40,737 bases of DNA from JACVRM01 sp036824245 (GTDB lineage Bacteria > Actinomycetota > Thermoleophilia > Gaiellales > Gaiellaceae), in contig DAITAO010000022.1 of assembly GCA_036824245.1 (NCBI GenBank), positions 1-40,737 of the forward strand, written 5' to 3'. Below are positions 25,767 through 33,010 of the stretch, one piece after another; positions within the stretch are counted from its first letter, which is position 1; the number at the start of each line of letters is the position of its first letter. Under the pieces are notes generated by a model, which had not been told where the DNA came from, ran no database searches, and saw only the letters and a program-made list of their open reading frames with translations. The position numbers were made by a program, and so were the translations under genes.

Positions 25767-26285
25767 GTGACGTACGCGATCATCAGAGTCGGCGGCAAGC
25801 AGTATCGCGTGAGCGAAGGCGAACGCCTGCTCGTCGACCGTCTCAAACACGAGGAGAGCAAGACGTTCAGTCCGGACGTGCTCTTCGTCGGAGGCGACGG
25901 CGACACGGCAGGCGTAACCGTCTCCGCACGAGTAGTGCAGCACGTGCGCGGTCCGAAGATTCGCATCGGCAAGCACCGCCGCCGGACGGGCTACCGCCGG
26001 CACACGGGCTTTCGCAGCAGCCTCTCGGAAATCGAGATCGAGGCGATCGGCGCCAAGCGCCGTGCCGCGAAGGCCGAGGCGAAGCCCGAGGAGGAGAAGC
26101 CGCGCGGGCTTCCCAACGGTTACGAGGACATGACGGTCGCGGACGTCAGCGAGGGTGCGAAGACCTGGAATCGCCCAATGCTCGAGGCGGCGCTCGTCTA
26201 CGAGCGCGAGCATGCCAAGCGCAAGGGTGCGATCTCAGCTCTCGAGTCCGCCGTCGAACGAAAGGAGGACGGCAATGGCCCATAA
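25767..26285 (+). CDS. rplU: 50S ribosomal protein L21 with C-terminal extension
   Basis: The first about 92 residues are canonical L21 (YAIIRVGGKQYRVSEGERLL, PKIRIGKHRRRTGYRRHTGF). The protein is 172 residues where about 103 is usual. After a Lys/Glu/Ala linker, residues about 120-165 form a separate helical module, GYEDMTVADVSEGAKTWNRP followed by LEAALVYEREHAKRKGAISA. The YE-x2-H-x2-RKGAI pattern resembles a short domain found in other actinobacterial proteins (recollection, not searched). The last codons overlap rpmA by 11 bp and carry the rpmA ribosome-binding site AAGGAGG. Start is GTG 25767. Confidence 0.92.
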   Translation: MTYAIIRVGGKQYRVSEGERLLVDRLKHEESKTFSPDVLFVGGDGDTAGVTVSARVVQHVRGPKIRIGKHRRRTGYRRHTGFRSSLSEIEIEAIGAKRRAAKAEAKPEEEKPRGLPNGYEDMTVADVSEGAKTWNRPMLEAALVYEREHAKRKGAISALESAVERKEDGNGP

Positions 26286-26529
26286 GAAGGGTCTCGGATC
26301 CTCGAGGAACGGGCGCGACTCGCAGTCCAAGCGGCTCGGCGTCAAGGTGTTCGGTGGCCAACCGGTGCAGGCCGGGACGATCATCGTCCGCCAGCGCGGC
26401 ACCCGCTTCCGCCCGGGCCCCGGCACGGGCATCGGCGGGGACGACACGATCTTCGCCAAGCGCGCCGGGACGGTGGAGTTCCGCACCACCGGCGAGCGCC
26501 GCCTCGTACTCGTCACCGCCTCGGAGTAG
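26275..26529 (+). CDS. rpmA: 50S ribosomal protein L27
   Basis: The 84-residue L27 begins AHKKGLGSSRNGRDSQSKRL and includes GVKVFGGQPVQAGTIIVRQR and the FRPGPGTGIGGDDTIFA segment, all conserved. The N-terminus reaches the peptidyl transferase centre; here it starts directly with MAHKKG, without the cleavable leader of Firmicutes. ATG 26275 has AAGGAGG at 26262-26268, inside the end of rplU. It is followed by obgE after 4 bp. Confidence 0.97.
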   Translation: MAHKKGLGSSRNGRDSQSKRLGVKVFGGQPVQAGTIIVRQRGTRFRPGPGTGIGGDDTIFAKRAGTVEFRTTGERRLVLVTASE

Positions 26530-26533
26530 AGCC

Positions 26534-27721
26534 ATGCTTGCCGACCGTGCCCGCATCGAGGTCGAGGCGGGTCGCGGCGGGGACGGCGCGGTGAGCTTCC
26601 GTCGCGAGAAGTACGTGCCGCGCGGCGGCCCGGACGGCGGCGACGGTGGCCACGGTGGGGACGTCGTTCTCGTCGCCGACCCGGACCGACGCGACCTGTC
26701 GGGTTTCCGCTCGCCGAAGCGCTTTCGTGCGCGCAGCGGCGGACGTGGCGGTGGGGCCGGCAAGCACGGGGCGAACGGTGACGACGTCGAGCTGCGCGTC
26801 CCGGTCGGCACACAGGTCTTCGCCGACGGCGAGCTCATCGCCGACCTCGCCGGCCGCGATGCGCGACTCGTGGTCGCGCGCGGCGGTCTGGGTGGACGCG
26901 GTAACCGCAGCTTCGCGACCGCCACACGCCAGACGCCGCGCTTTGCTGAGACGGGGCTAACCGGCGAGCAGCTCGAGCTCGACTTACGGCTCAAGCTGCT
27001 GGCCGATGCGGCGTTCGTCGGGTTGCCCAACGCCGGCAAGTCGTCGCTCCTGGCCCGCATCTCCAACGCGCGTCCCAAGGTGGCCGACTACCCATTCACG
27101 ACACTCGAGCCGGTGCTGGGAACGGTCGATGCTCCGGACGGCCGCCAGCTGGTCGTTGCCGACGTGCCCGGGCTGATCGAAGGGGCCGGCCGTGGCGTCG
27201 GGCTGGGCCACGCGTTCCTGGCGCATCTGGAGCGGTCGCGTGTGCTGGTGCACGTCATCGACGCCGCCGGGGACGTCGAACAGGCCTGGCGGACGGTCGA
27301 TGCGGAGCTCGCCGAGTATGGGGCGGGGCTCGACGAGCGCCCCCAGATTGTGGTGCTCAACAAGATCGATCTCCTTCCGGAACCGCCGCCCTTCGCGGTG
27401 CAGGACGATCGGATCCTGCGGGTGTATGCGCTTTCGTGTGCGACCGGGCAGGGTGTGGATGCCTTCCGCCTCGGTCTCTTCGAGCTGATCCCTCCCGCTG
27501 AGGCCCCCGCTCCGGCGCTGCGGGAGGGGATGGTCGACTTTCTCGTGTACCACCCGCAGCCGCGCCGCCGGCCGTTTCGAGTGCTCCGCACCGACCGCGG
27601 GTTCCGGGTGGTCGGCCGCCCTCCCGCCGACCCCGACGAGCTGGAGCGCGCTCTCAGGGCGGCCGGCGCAAAGACCGGCGACGAGGTCGCCGTCGGCGAC
27701 GAGACGCTCGTGCTGGCGTGA
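26534..27721 (+). CDS. obgE: GTPase Obg (CgtA)
   Basis: Ribosome-assembly and stress GTPase of 395 residues. The Gly-rich Obg fold covers about 1-155 (GRGGDGAVSFRREKYVPRGG, GGDGGHGGDVVLVAD). The G domain has G1 GLPNAGKSS (about 162-170), G2 YPFTTLEP, G3 DVPGLIEGA and G4 NKID. A C-terminal OCT domain follows at about 315-395 (LVYHPQPRRRPFRVLRTDRG). ATG 26534 is 4 bp after rpmA; the rplU-rpmA-obgE order is the classical one. Confidence 0.97.
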   Translation: MLADRARIEVEAGRGGDGAVSFRREKYVPRGGPDGGDGGHGGDVVLVADPDRRDLSGFRSPKRFRARSGGRGGGAGKHGANGDDVELRVPVGTQVFADGELIADLAGRDARLVVARGGLGGRGNRSFATATRQTPRFAETGLTGEQLELDLRLKLLADAAFVGLPNAGKSSLLARISNARPKVADYPFTTLEPVLGTVDAPDGRQLVVADVPGLIEGAGRGVGLGHAFLAHLERSRVLVHVIDAAGDVEQAWRTVDAELAEYGAGLDERPQIVVLNKIDLLPEPPPFAVQDDRILRVYALSCATGQGVDAFRLGLFELIPPAEAPAPALREGMVDFLVYHPQPRRRPFRVLRTDRGFRVVGRPPADPDELERALRAAGAKTGDEVAVGDETLVLA

Positions 27722-27869
27722 TGCGCCCGCTTTTGACAGTTTCGTCACGCTTCCGCCCCAGACAGGTGCGCCTTCGGCCGTTACGCTCGAAAGCGGGTAG
27801 GAGCTCGGGGCACCCACCCTTGGGTGGGGGTGGGCAACCGGCTACCGGCCGGGCGCCTAAGGCAGCGTC

Positions 27870-28469
27870 GTGTTCCTGACGGGATTGCTGGGCGGCACGT
27901 TCGATCCGCCGCACGTCGGTCACGTCGCGCTGGCGCGCACGAGCGTGGAGCATTTCTCGCTCACGCGGCTGCTGATCACACCGGCCGGGCGTACGCCCGG
28001 TAAGCCGGTCGCGTCGAATCCGGAGATCCGCCTCCGGCTCGCGGAAGCAGCGTTCGCCGATGTCTCCCACGCAGAGGTCTCGCGGCTGGACGTCGACCGT
28101 CCGCAGCCGGCCTACTCCTTCGAGACGGTCCGCTGGGCCCGCGAGCGCTACGGCGACATCATCTTCATCGTCGGCGCCGACCGCTTCGTCGACTTCCTGA
28201 GCTGGAAGCAGCCGAACGAGGTGCTCCGCTTCGCGCGGCTTGGTGTGGCGACGCGCCCCGGCTTCGACCGCTCCCGCATCGAGCCCGTGCTCGCCGCTGT
28301 CGAGCGACCAGAGCAGGTCGAGCTCTTCGAGATCCCGCCCGTCGACGTCTCGTCCACGCAGGTACGCGCCCGCGTCGCTGCGGGCGAGCCGATCACAGGC
28401 CTCGTTCCGCCCGCGGTCGAACGGGTCATCGACGAGCTCGGCCTCTACAGGACGCGGCAGCGCGCCTAG
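27870..28469 (+). CDS. nadD: Nicotinate-nucleotide adenylyltransferase
   Basis: Adenylates nicotinate mononucleotide in NAD synthesis. The 199-residue protein has the nucleotidyl-transferase motif GGTFDPPHVGH (residues 8-18), FIVGADRFVDFLSWKQPNEV and the C-terminal VDVSSTQVRARVAAGEPI motif ending in LGLYRT. GTG 27870 is the first start before the conserved GLLGG. The 148-bp gap after obgE contains a CCCACCC/GGGTGGG dyad (27813-27828) but no clear promoter. The order obg-nadD-rsfS is common in bacteria. Confidence 0.95.
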   Translation: MFLTGLLGGTFDPPHVGHVALARTSVEHFSLTRLLITPAGRTPGKPVASNPEIRLRLAEAAFADVSHAEVSRLDVDRPQPAYSFETVRWARERYGDIIFIVGADRFVDFLSWKQPNEVLRFARLGVATRPGFDRSRIEPVLAAVERPEQVELFEIPPVDVSSTQVRARVAAGEPITGLVPPAVERVIDELGLYRTRQRA

Positions 28470-28470
28470 C

Positions 28471-28476
28471 TACACT
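28471..28476 (+). promoter_or_regulatory. Candidate -10 box TACACT of rsfS
   Basis: TACACT immediately after the nadD stop, in the context AGCTACACT, matching the rplU box. It would start a transcript about 26 bases before the proposed CTG start. Confidence 0.4.
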
Positions 28477-28508
28477 GAAGCGACGCGACCTGGGAGCACG
28501 TACAGCCA

Positions 28509-28865
28509 CTGACGTCACTCGAGCAAGCACGACGCATCGCCGGCCTCGCGCAGGAGAAGCTCGCCGAGGATGTGATCATCCTCGACATGCGTCCCGTGGC
28601 CATCTACACCGACTTCCTCGTCATCTGCAGCGGCCGCAACCCGCGGCAGACGAAGGCCATCTACGACGGGGTGCACGAGACCCTGAAGCGCGAGGGCCGC
28701 ATCACGCCGCGATCCGTCGAGGGGCAGGCCGACGGCGGCTGGATCATCGCCGACTACCTCGACGTCGTGCTCCACGTTTTTACGCCGCAGACGCGCGCCT
28801 ACTACCGGCTCGCGGAGCTGTGGGGCGACGTTCCCTCGGTGGAGGTCGAAGCCGCCGCGGTCTAA
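28509..28865 (+). CDS. rsfS: Ribosomal silencing factor RsfS, probable CTG start
   Basis: Binds L14 and blocks subunit joining under starvation. From CTG 28509 the frame reads (M)TSLEQARRIAGLAQEKLAED, the expected first helix of RsfS, followed by DFLVICSGRNPRQTKAIYDG, GWIIADYLDVVLHVF and RAYYRLAELWGDVPSVEV. This gives 118 residues, the usual length. The only conventional start is GTG 28572, which would remove the whole first helix (21 residues), and an in-frame stop at 28476-28478 leaves no other ATG, GTG or TTG. A GGGAG lies about 12 bases before the CTG. The family assignment is firm; the start codon is inferred. Confidence 0.88.
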   Translation: MTSLEQARRIAGLAQEKLAEDVIILDMRPVAIYTDFLVICSGRNPRQTKAIYDGVHETLKREGRITPRSVEGQADGGWIIADYLDVVLHVFTPQTRAYYRLAELWGDVPSVEVEAAAV

Positions 28866-28870
28866 GGGTT

Positions 28871-28894
28871 GTTGTCCGATAGGACAACTACAAT
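28871..28894 (+). promoter_or_regulatory. Operator-like dyad abutting -10 box of endonuclease gene
   Basis: GTTGTCC (28871-28877), GATA, GGACAAC (28882-28888) form a perfect dyad that directly touches TACAAT (28889-28894). Six bases later the GTG start follows (28901), so the mRNA is probably leaderless and the dyad is DNA, not RNA, regulatory sequence. A repressor site is inferred. Confidence 0.55.
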
Positions 28895-28900
28895 GAACGT

Positions 28901-29473
28901 GTGCTCACTCCCGACCAGAAAGGGACAATCGCGGAGACCGCGATCATCGCCTCCGCTGTACGCCTTGGCACTGACGTGTACAAGCCGGTCAACGATGGGC
29001 TGCGCTGCGACCTGATCTTTGGCGCCGGAGACGCGCTTCTCCGCGTTCAGTGCAAGTGGGCCGCGCCTCGCGGCGACGTCATCGTTATCACCTGCCAGTC
29101 AAGTCGTCGGACGCGCGATGGGTATCTGAGACGGACGTGCACAGCTGACGAGGTCGATCTAATCGCCGCGTACTGCGCTTCGATCGATCGCTGCTATGCA
29201 ATTCCGCCGGAGCTCTTTGTCGGTCACGCGGCGGCGTGGCTCAGACTCGCACCCACGCGGAACAACCAGCAGATCGGCATTCGCTGGGCAGAAGACTACG
29301 AATTCGACGCTACAATGCGCCCTTACATTGACGGGGCCATAGCTCAGTTGGGAGAGCGCGTGCATGGCATGCACGAGGTCGCCGGTTCGAGCCCGGCTGG
29401 CTCCATTCCTCGCCTGTGGGCCGATGCGACACTGGAGAGCCCGTCGCCGGGCCAACCGGCGGACGCGCGCTAG
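28901..29473 (+). CDS. PD-(D/E)xK homing-endonuclease-like protein (I-Ssp6803I family), frame runs through tRNA-Ala
   Basis: Resembles the group I intron-associated PD-(D/E)xK endonucleases that cut tRNA genes. The core pattern is E-x(n)-D-x(n)-Q-x-K: Glu12 (TIAETAIIA), Asp37 (LRCDLIFG), Gln50 and Lys52 (LLRVQCKWA), the residue set known for I-Ssp6803I. ADEVDLIAAYCASIDRCYAI and RLAPTRNNQQIGIRWAEDYE follow. The first 144 codons precede tRNA-Ala; the remaining 46 residues (GAIAQLGERVHGMHEVAGSS...) are a translation of the tRNA gene and beyond. The core is near the family length of about 150, so the tail is a read-through. No intron surrounds it. The GTG start has a leaderless promoter. Confidence 0.8.
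   Translation: MLTPDQKGTIAETAIIASAVRLGTDVYKPVNDGLRCDLIFGAGDALLRVQCKWAAPRGDVIVITCQSSRRTRDGYLRRTCTADEVDLIAAYCASIDRCYAIPPELFVGHAAAWLRLAPTRNNQQIGIRWAEDYEFDATMRPYIDGAIAQLGERVHGMHEVAGSSPAGSIPRLWADATLESPSPGQPADAR
29311..29316 (+). promoter_or_regulatory. -10 box TACAAT of tRNA-Ala, inside endonuclease frame
   Basis: TACAAT lies 16 bases before the mature tRNA 5' end and within the last unique codons of the endonuclease (DATM). It is identical to the endonuclease's own -10 box, and both are followed by G. Confidence 0.5.
29333..29405 (+). tRNA. tRNA-Ala (anticodon GGC)
   Basis: A 73-nt tRNA. Acceptor strands GGGGCCA (29333-29339) and TGGCTCC (29398-29404) pair with one G-U, discriminator A at 29405. 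D arm GCTC...GAGC, anticodon arm CGTGC-ATGGCAT-GCACG with GGC, T arm GCCGG-TTCGAGC-CCGGC. CCA is not encoded. The gene lies wholly within the 3' part of the endonuclease frame on the same strand. Confidence 0.97.
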
Positions 29474-29607
29474 GATCACCCTGCGCGTGCGAGGGCGCAT
29501 CCGGTCCGCGGGCAGGGCAGAGCCCACCTCACAGAACGAGCGTAGCGTCGTAACCGATCTCTTCTCCGCCCGAAGCGCGGACACGGGCCCATCGGAGGGA
29601 GGTCGCT

Positions 29608-30981
29608 GTGCACTTGGAGCAGCTCCGCAAGCAGGCGAAAGAACTGGTCCGTGCCGCGCGCGCCGGGGACGAGGAGGCGCTGGCGCGGCTGGGCGGGCGC
29701 GAGCCGATCCTGGCAAGAGCGCAGCTGGTGCTCGCCCGCGAGCACGGCTATGCGAGCTGGCCCGCGTTGGTGGCGTCAGCCGAGGCGAACGCAGAGGCGT
29801 TCGTCCTCGCTGCGACCGCTCAGCGGCGAACGCGCGCCGAGGCACTGCTCGCGGCGCGGCCCGAGATCGAGCGTGACACGTGGGCGCGCCTGGTGTTGGG
29901 TCGCGACTGGCAGGGCGACCCGAACCAGCCCGGCGGGCCGCGGAACTGGGCTCCGCTCCTCTACGTCTGCCACTCCTGCTTCGCGTCCGCGAAGCTCGCA
30001 CGCGAGCTGCTCGACCGCGGCGCCGACCCGAACGGGTTCTTCGTCAACGAGTACGGCCGGATGTCGGCCCTCTACGGCGCGGCCGGAGTCCTCCACGACC
30101 CGGAGCTGACGGCGGTGCTTCTCGAGGCCGGTGCGGACCCGGACGACAACGAGTCGCTCTACCACTCCACGGAGGCGCCGACCATGGAATGCCTTGCACT
30201 GCTGCTCGAGCACGGAGCGGAGACGCGCGGTACGAACGCACTTGCACACGCGCTCGACGAGGGCGACAGTCTCGAGCACGTCCGGCTGCTGCTCGAGGCC
30301 GGGGCCGACCCCAACGAGGGCGCGATCCTCGCCCATGCCGTTCGACGCGGCCGCGGCCCTGAGTATCTGCGACTGCTCGCCGAGCACGGCGCAGACCTCA
30401 ATCGGCCGGGAGGAGAGACCTGGCGCGGCAAGGTACCGCTGCGCACTCCGTACCAGCACGCGGTGCTGCGCGGTCGCGCCGACGCGGCGGACACGCTCGC
30501 CGAGCTCGGAGCCTCGACCGAGGTTGCGCGCGCCGACTTGGCCTTGGCCGCCGTCGCGCGTGGCGAGCGAACGTCGACTCCGCTCGCGGCGCAGCTCGAT
30601 CCGGATGGACAGGAGGTTGTGATCCTCGCGGCGCTCCGGGGGCACCTGGACGTAGTTCTCGATGCGGTAGGCCCTAACTTCCGCGGCGTCGTCGGCGGCT
30701 CGCCCGAAGGGCCGCTGCTCGGCCACGCTGCCTGGGTCGGCAACGCGGACGTTGTCCGCGACCTGCTCGCACGCGGCGCCGACGCGACCGCCCGGGCGAA
30801 TGCGCAGTGGGACACGCCACTCGCGATCGCTGCGTTCGGATCGCAGAACGGCGAGCTACTTGGGCGCGATTACGTGGCTGTCGCGGAGCTGCTGGTCGAC
30901 GCAGGCAACGAGATCGAGCCACGCTTCCTCGAAGTGGCCGAGGGCCCACTCTACGACTGGTTGGACGAGCGACTCGGCTAG
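29608..30981 (+). CDS. Ankyrin-repeat protein
   Basis: A 457-residue soluble repeat protein. The N-terminus (LRKQAKELVRAARAGDEEAL, then LARAQLVLAREHGYASWPAL) is a module often found before actinobacterial ankyrin arrays. About eight ankyrin-type units follow, recognisable by their L-L-x-x-G-A-D-P turns: ELLDRGADPNGF, VLLEAGADPDD, LLLEHGAETRG, LLLEAGADPNEG, LLAEHGADLNR, TLAELGAS, DLLARGADATAR and ELLVDAGNEI. No signal peptide or catalytic domain is seen, so it is probably an intracellular binding protein. GTG 29608 has a GGAGGGAGG stretch just upstream. Confidence 0.85.
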   Translation: MHLEQLRKQAKELVRAARAGDEEALARLGGREPILARAQLVLAREHGYASWPALVASAEANAEAFVLAATAQRRTRAEALLAARPEIERDTWARLVLGRDWQGDPNQPGGPRNWAPLLYVCHSCFASAKLARELLDRGADPNGFFVNEYGRMSALYGAAGVLHDPELTAVLLEAGADPDDNESLYHSTEAPTMECLALLLEHGAETRGTNALAHALDEGDSLEHVRLLLEAGADPNEGAILAHAVRRGRGPEYLRLLAEHGADLNRPGGETWRGKVPLRTPYQHAVLRGRADAADTLAELGASTEVARADLALAAVARGERTSTPLAAQLDPDGQEVVILAALRGHLDVVLDAVGPNFRGVVGGSPEGPLLGHAAWVGNADVVRDLLARGADATARANAQWDTPLAIAAFGSQNGELLGRDYVAVAELLVDAGNEIEPRFLEVAEGPLYDWLDERLG

Positions 30982-31028
30982 CCCGCGCGCAGCCAACTCA
31001 CGGTGCTCTATGAACTCATCGCCGTGGC

Positions 31029-31034
31029 TACTCT
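31029..31034 (+). promoter_or_regulatory. -10 box TACTCT of GNAT gene, leaderless geometry
   Basis: TACTCT, six bases, then the GTG start at 31041. Confidence 0.5.
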
Positions 31035-31040
31035 CGCCCG

Positions 31041-31514
31041 GTGAGGAACATCCGCGAGGCGCGGCCCGACGAAGCAGAGCTGCTGTTCCAGATCCAACGC
31101 GAGACGTCGCTGGCAGCCTACGCTCACATCTTCCCGCAGGAGCTGTACGCCTTTCCGGACGAAGAAGTGAGGGCCCTCTCAGGCGAGCGACTCGCCGATC
31201 CCGAGATGCGTACTCTCGTGGCGGACCAGGAGGGCCGGCCGGTGGGCTACGTCTCGTACCGCCGCGGCTGGCTCGACTCGCTATTCGTTTTGCCCGCCGC
31301 CCAGGGCACCGGCATCGGCTCTGCGCTGCATGACGAGGCGGTCGCTGCGCAACGCAGCCTCGGCGAGCCGCGGTTTTCGCTCTGGGTGCTCGACGAGAAT
31401 CACCAGGCACGGCGCTTCTACGAGCGGCGCGGCTGGCGCGCCGACGGGCGCACACGCGAGGTGCCCTTCCCGCCGCACCCTTCCGCGATCGCTTACTCGC
31501 TCGAGCTGTCCTAG
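31041..31514 (+). CDS. GNAT family N-acetyltransferase
   Basis: A 157-residue acetyl-CoA-dependent N-acetyltransferase. The N-terminal strand and helix (MRNIREARPDEAELLFQIQR), core strand VGYVSYRRGWLDSLFVLPAA and acetyl-CoA pyrophosphate loop QGTGIGSALHDEA (from Gln88) are clear. A C-terminal FSLWVLDENHQARRFYERRG completes the fold. The acceptor could be a small amine, peptide or drug; nothing in the context decides. GTG 31041 is chosen because of the six-base spacing to TACTCT. It converges on the next gene with 4 bp between stops. Confidence 0.9.
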   Translation: MRNIREARPDEAELLFQIQRETSLAAYAHIFPQELYAFPDEEVRALSGERLADPEMRTLVADQEGRPVGYVSYRRGWLDSLFVLPAAQGTGIGSALHDEAVAAQRSLGEPRFSLWVLDENHQARRFYERRGWRADGRTREVPFPPHPSAIAYSLELS

Positions 31515-31518
31515 AGGA

Positions 31519-31956
31519 CTAGAAGAGCCGCCAACGCTCGCGGGCCAGGAGGAAGCCGTGCGCTCCCCGGTTTCTGCACGTGAGGCCGGCCCGGGCCGAG
31601 GTGCACATGAAGGCGCCCCGGCGCCACGTCCTCCCGTATGCGAGCACAGGTGCCCGCGGGTCATAGACGGTGTCGCCAACGCAGATGGGCCCGCCGAGGC
31701 GGCGGGCCGGCAGCGAAAGACCCACCCAGTCGCCTTCGCACGGCTTCCGGGGCTCGGGTCGCAACCCGCTCAGGATGTCGCAGCGCAGCCGTACCCCTCC
31801 TCCGAACGAGCTCTCGTCGAGGCAGGCGATGTTTCCGGAGGGCGTGCGGAACGCTTTCGAGCGCAGCGGCGCCGGCGCGCTCTCTGCGACCGTGGCGAGC
31901 AGGCCAACCGGCGCGAGCACGCTCGCCGCTGCGATCACGATGGGCAAAGCCCGCAC
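31519..31956 (-). CDS. Secreted Cys-containing protein, DUF6636-like
   Basis: An exported protein of about 145 residues. The N-terminus (MRALPIVIAAASVLAPVGLL) is a signal peptide. The mature part starts FRTPSGNIACLDESSFGGGV, a pattern I associate with the DUF6636 group, and has six cysteines that could form disulfides. Repeated Gly/Arg strands suggest a small beta fold. GTG 31956 is preferred; a TTG at 31992 would add 12 residues before the signal peptide. Function unknown. It is divergent from the ABC exporter genes. Confidence 0.75.
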   Translation of the reverse strand: MRALPIVIAAASVLAPVGLLATVAESAPAPLRSKAFRTPSGNIACLDESSFGGGVRLRCDILSGLRPEPRKPCEGDWVGLSLPARRLGGPICVGDTVYDPRAPVLAYGRTWRRGAFMCTSARAGLTCRNRGAHGFLLARERWRLF

Positions 31957-32014
31957 CGGCCCGATCCTACGACCGCCCGGCCGTCGCCTCAACAGCAGTG
32001 AGCGGGTCGCTCGC

Positions 32015-32020
32015 TAGGCT
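32015..32020 (+). promoter_or_regulatory. -10 box TAGGCT of ABC exporter operon, leaderless geometry
   Basis: TAGGCT, six bases, then ATG 32027. Confidence 0.5.
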
Positions 32021-32026
32021 GGGCGG

Positions 32027-33010
32027 ATGGCGGGCAGAGGCGATCTGGCGATCGAGGTCGAGGGGCTCGTGCGCGAGTTCAAGGACGTGCACGCGGTCGC
32101 GGGCATCGATCTCGAGGTCGCGCTCGGCGAGATCTACGGCTTCCTGGGGCCGAACGGCGCCGGCAAGTCGACCACGGTGCACGTGCTGACCACGCTGCTA
32201 CCGCCCACGTCCGGAACGGCGAGGGTCGGAGGCTACGACGTCGTCGAGGACGGCCCCAAGGTGCGGCGGGTGATCGGCGCGGCGCTGCAGGAAGCGGCGC
32301 TCGATCCGCTCCTGACGGGCCGCGAGCATCTCCGGCTGCAGATGGCGCTCCACAACGTGCCGCGCGGCCAGCGCGGCCAGCGCGGCGACCAACTGCTCGA
32401 GCGTGTCGGCCTCTCGCAGGCTGCGGACCGCAAGGTACGCACGTACTCGGGCGGGATGAAGCGTCGCCTCGACCTGGCACTCGCGCTCGTCCACGAGCCA
32501 CGCATCCTCTTCCTCGACGAGCCCACGACCGGCCTCGACCCGCAGAGCCGCAGCGCGCTCTGGGAGGAGGTCGGCCGGCTGGCAAAGGAGGAAGGTGTAA
32601 CGGTCTTCCTCACCACGCAGTACCTCGAGGAGGCGGACGTGCTTGCCGACCGTGTCGGGATCATCGACAAGGGCCACATCGTGGCCGAGGGGACGCCGGC
32701 TGCTCTCAAGGCGTCGATCGGGCGACCGAGCATCGAGGCCGTGCCGAGCGATCCCGAGGCGCGCGACCGCGTGCTGCGGGTGCTCGCCCGCTTCGGCGAG
32801 CCGGTCAACGCCCCGCGCGGCGTTGCGGTGAGGCTGCTGGACGGCGATCTGAGCCTGCCCGAGATAGTGCGCGCGCTCGACGCGGAAGGGCTGGAGGTCG
32901 CCGATCTCCATCTGCATGCGCCGACGTTGGACGACGTGTTCCTCGCCAAGACGGGCCGCTCGCTCGAAGGCGAGCGTGAGGAGGAGTCCGAGCCCGCGGC
33001 GCACCAGTGA
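32027..33010 (+). CDS. ABC exporter ATP-binding protein, DrrA type
   Basis: Nucleotide-binding subunit of an ABC-2 exporter. The 327-residue protein has Walker A GPNGAGKST (41-49), Q-loop GAALQEAALDPLLTG, signature YSGGMKRRLDLA, Walker B ILFLDEPTTGLDP and H-loop-region LTTQYLEEAD, where Gln replaces the canonical switch His, as in daunorubicin-resistance type ATPases. A C-terminal extension of about 80 residues ends in the DrrA-like LHAPTLDDVFLAKTGRSLEG. It overlaps the first permease by 4 bp (GTGA). The exported substrate is unknown. Confidence 0.9.
   Translation: MAGRGDLAIEVEGLVREFKDVHAVAGIDLEVALGEIYGFLGPNGAGKSTTVHVLTTLLPPTSGTARVGGYDVVEDGPKVRRVIGAALQEAALDPLLTGREHLRLQMALHNVPRGQRGQRGDQLLERVGLSQAADRKVRTYSGGMKRRLDLALALVHEPRILFLDEPTTGLDPQSRSALWEEVGRLAKEEGVTVFLTTQYLEEADVLADRVGIIDKGHIVAEGTPAALKASIGRPSIEAVPSDPEARDRVLRVLARFGEPVNAPRGVAVRLLDGDLSLPEIVRALDAEGLEVADLHLHAPTLDDVFLAKTGRSLEGEREEESEPAAHQ

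Noticed and set aside
27813..27828. CCCACCC/GGGTGGG as an obgE terminator
   Set aside because: The loop would be only two bases and no T-tract follows; left as unproven.
28572..28865. rsfS starting at GTG 28572
   Set aside because: It would remove the conserved first helix that is encoded in frame just upstream.
28901..29405. Group I intron carrying the endonuclease inside tRNA-Ala
   Set aside because: The tRNA is contiguous with an intact anticodon loop and the endonuclease lies wholly 5' of it. No intron core is visible.
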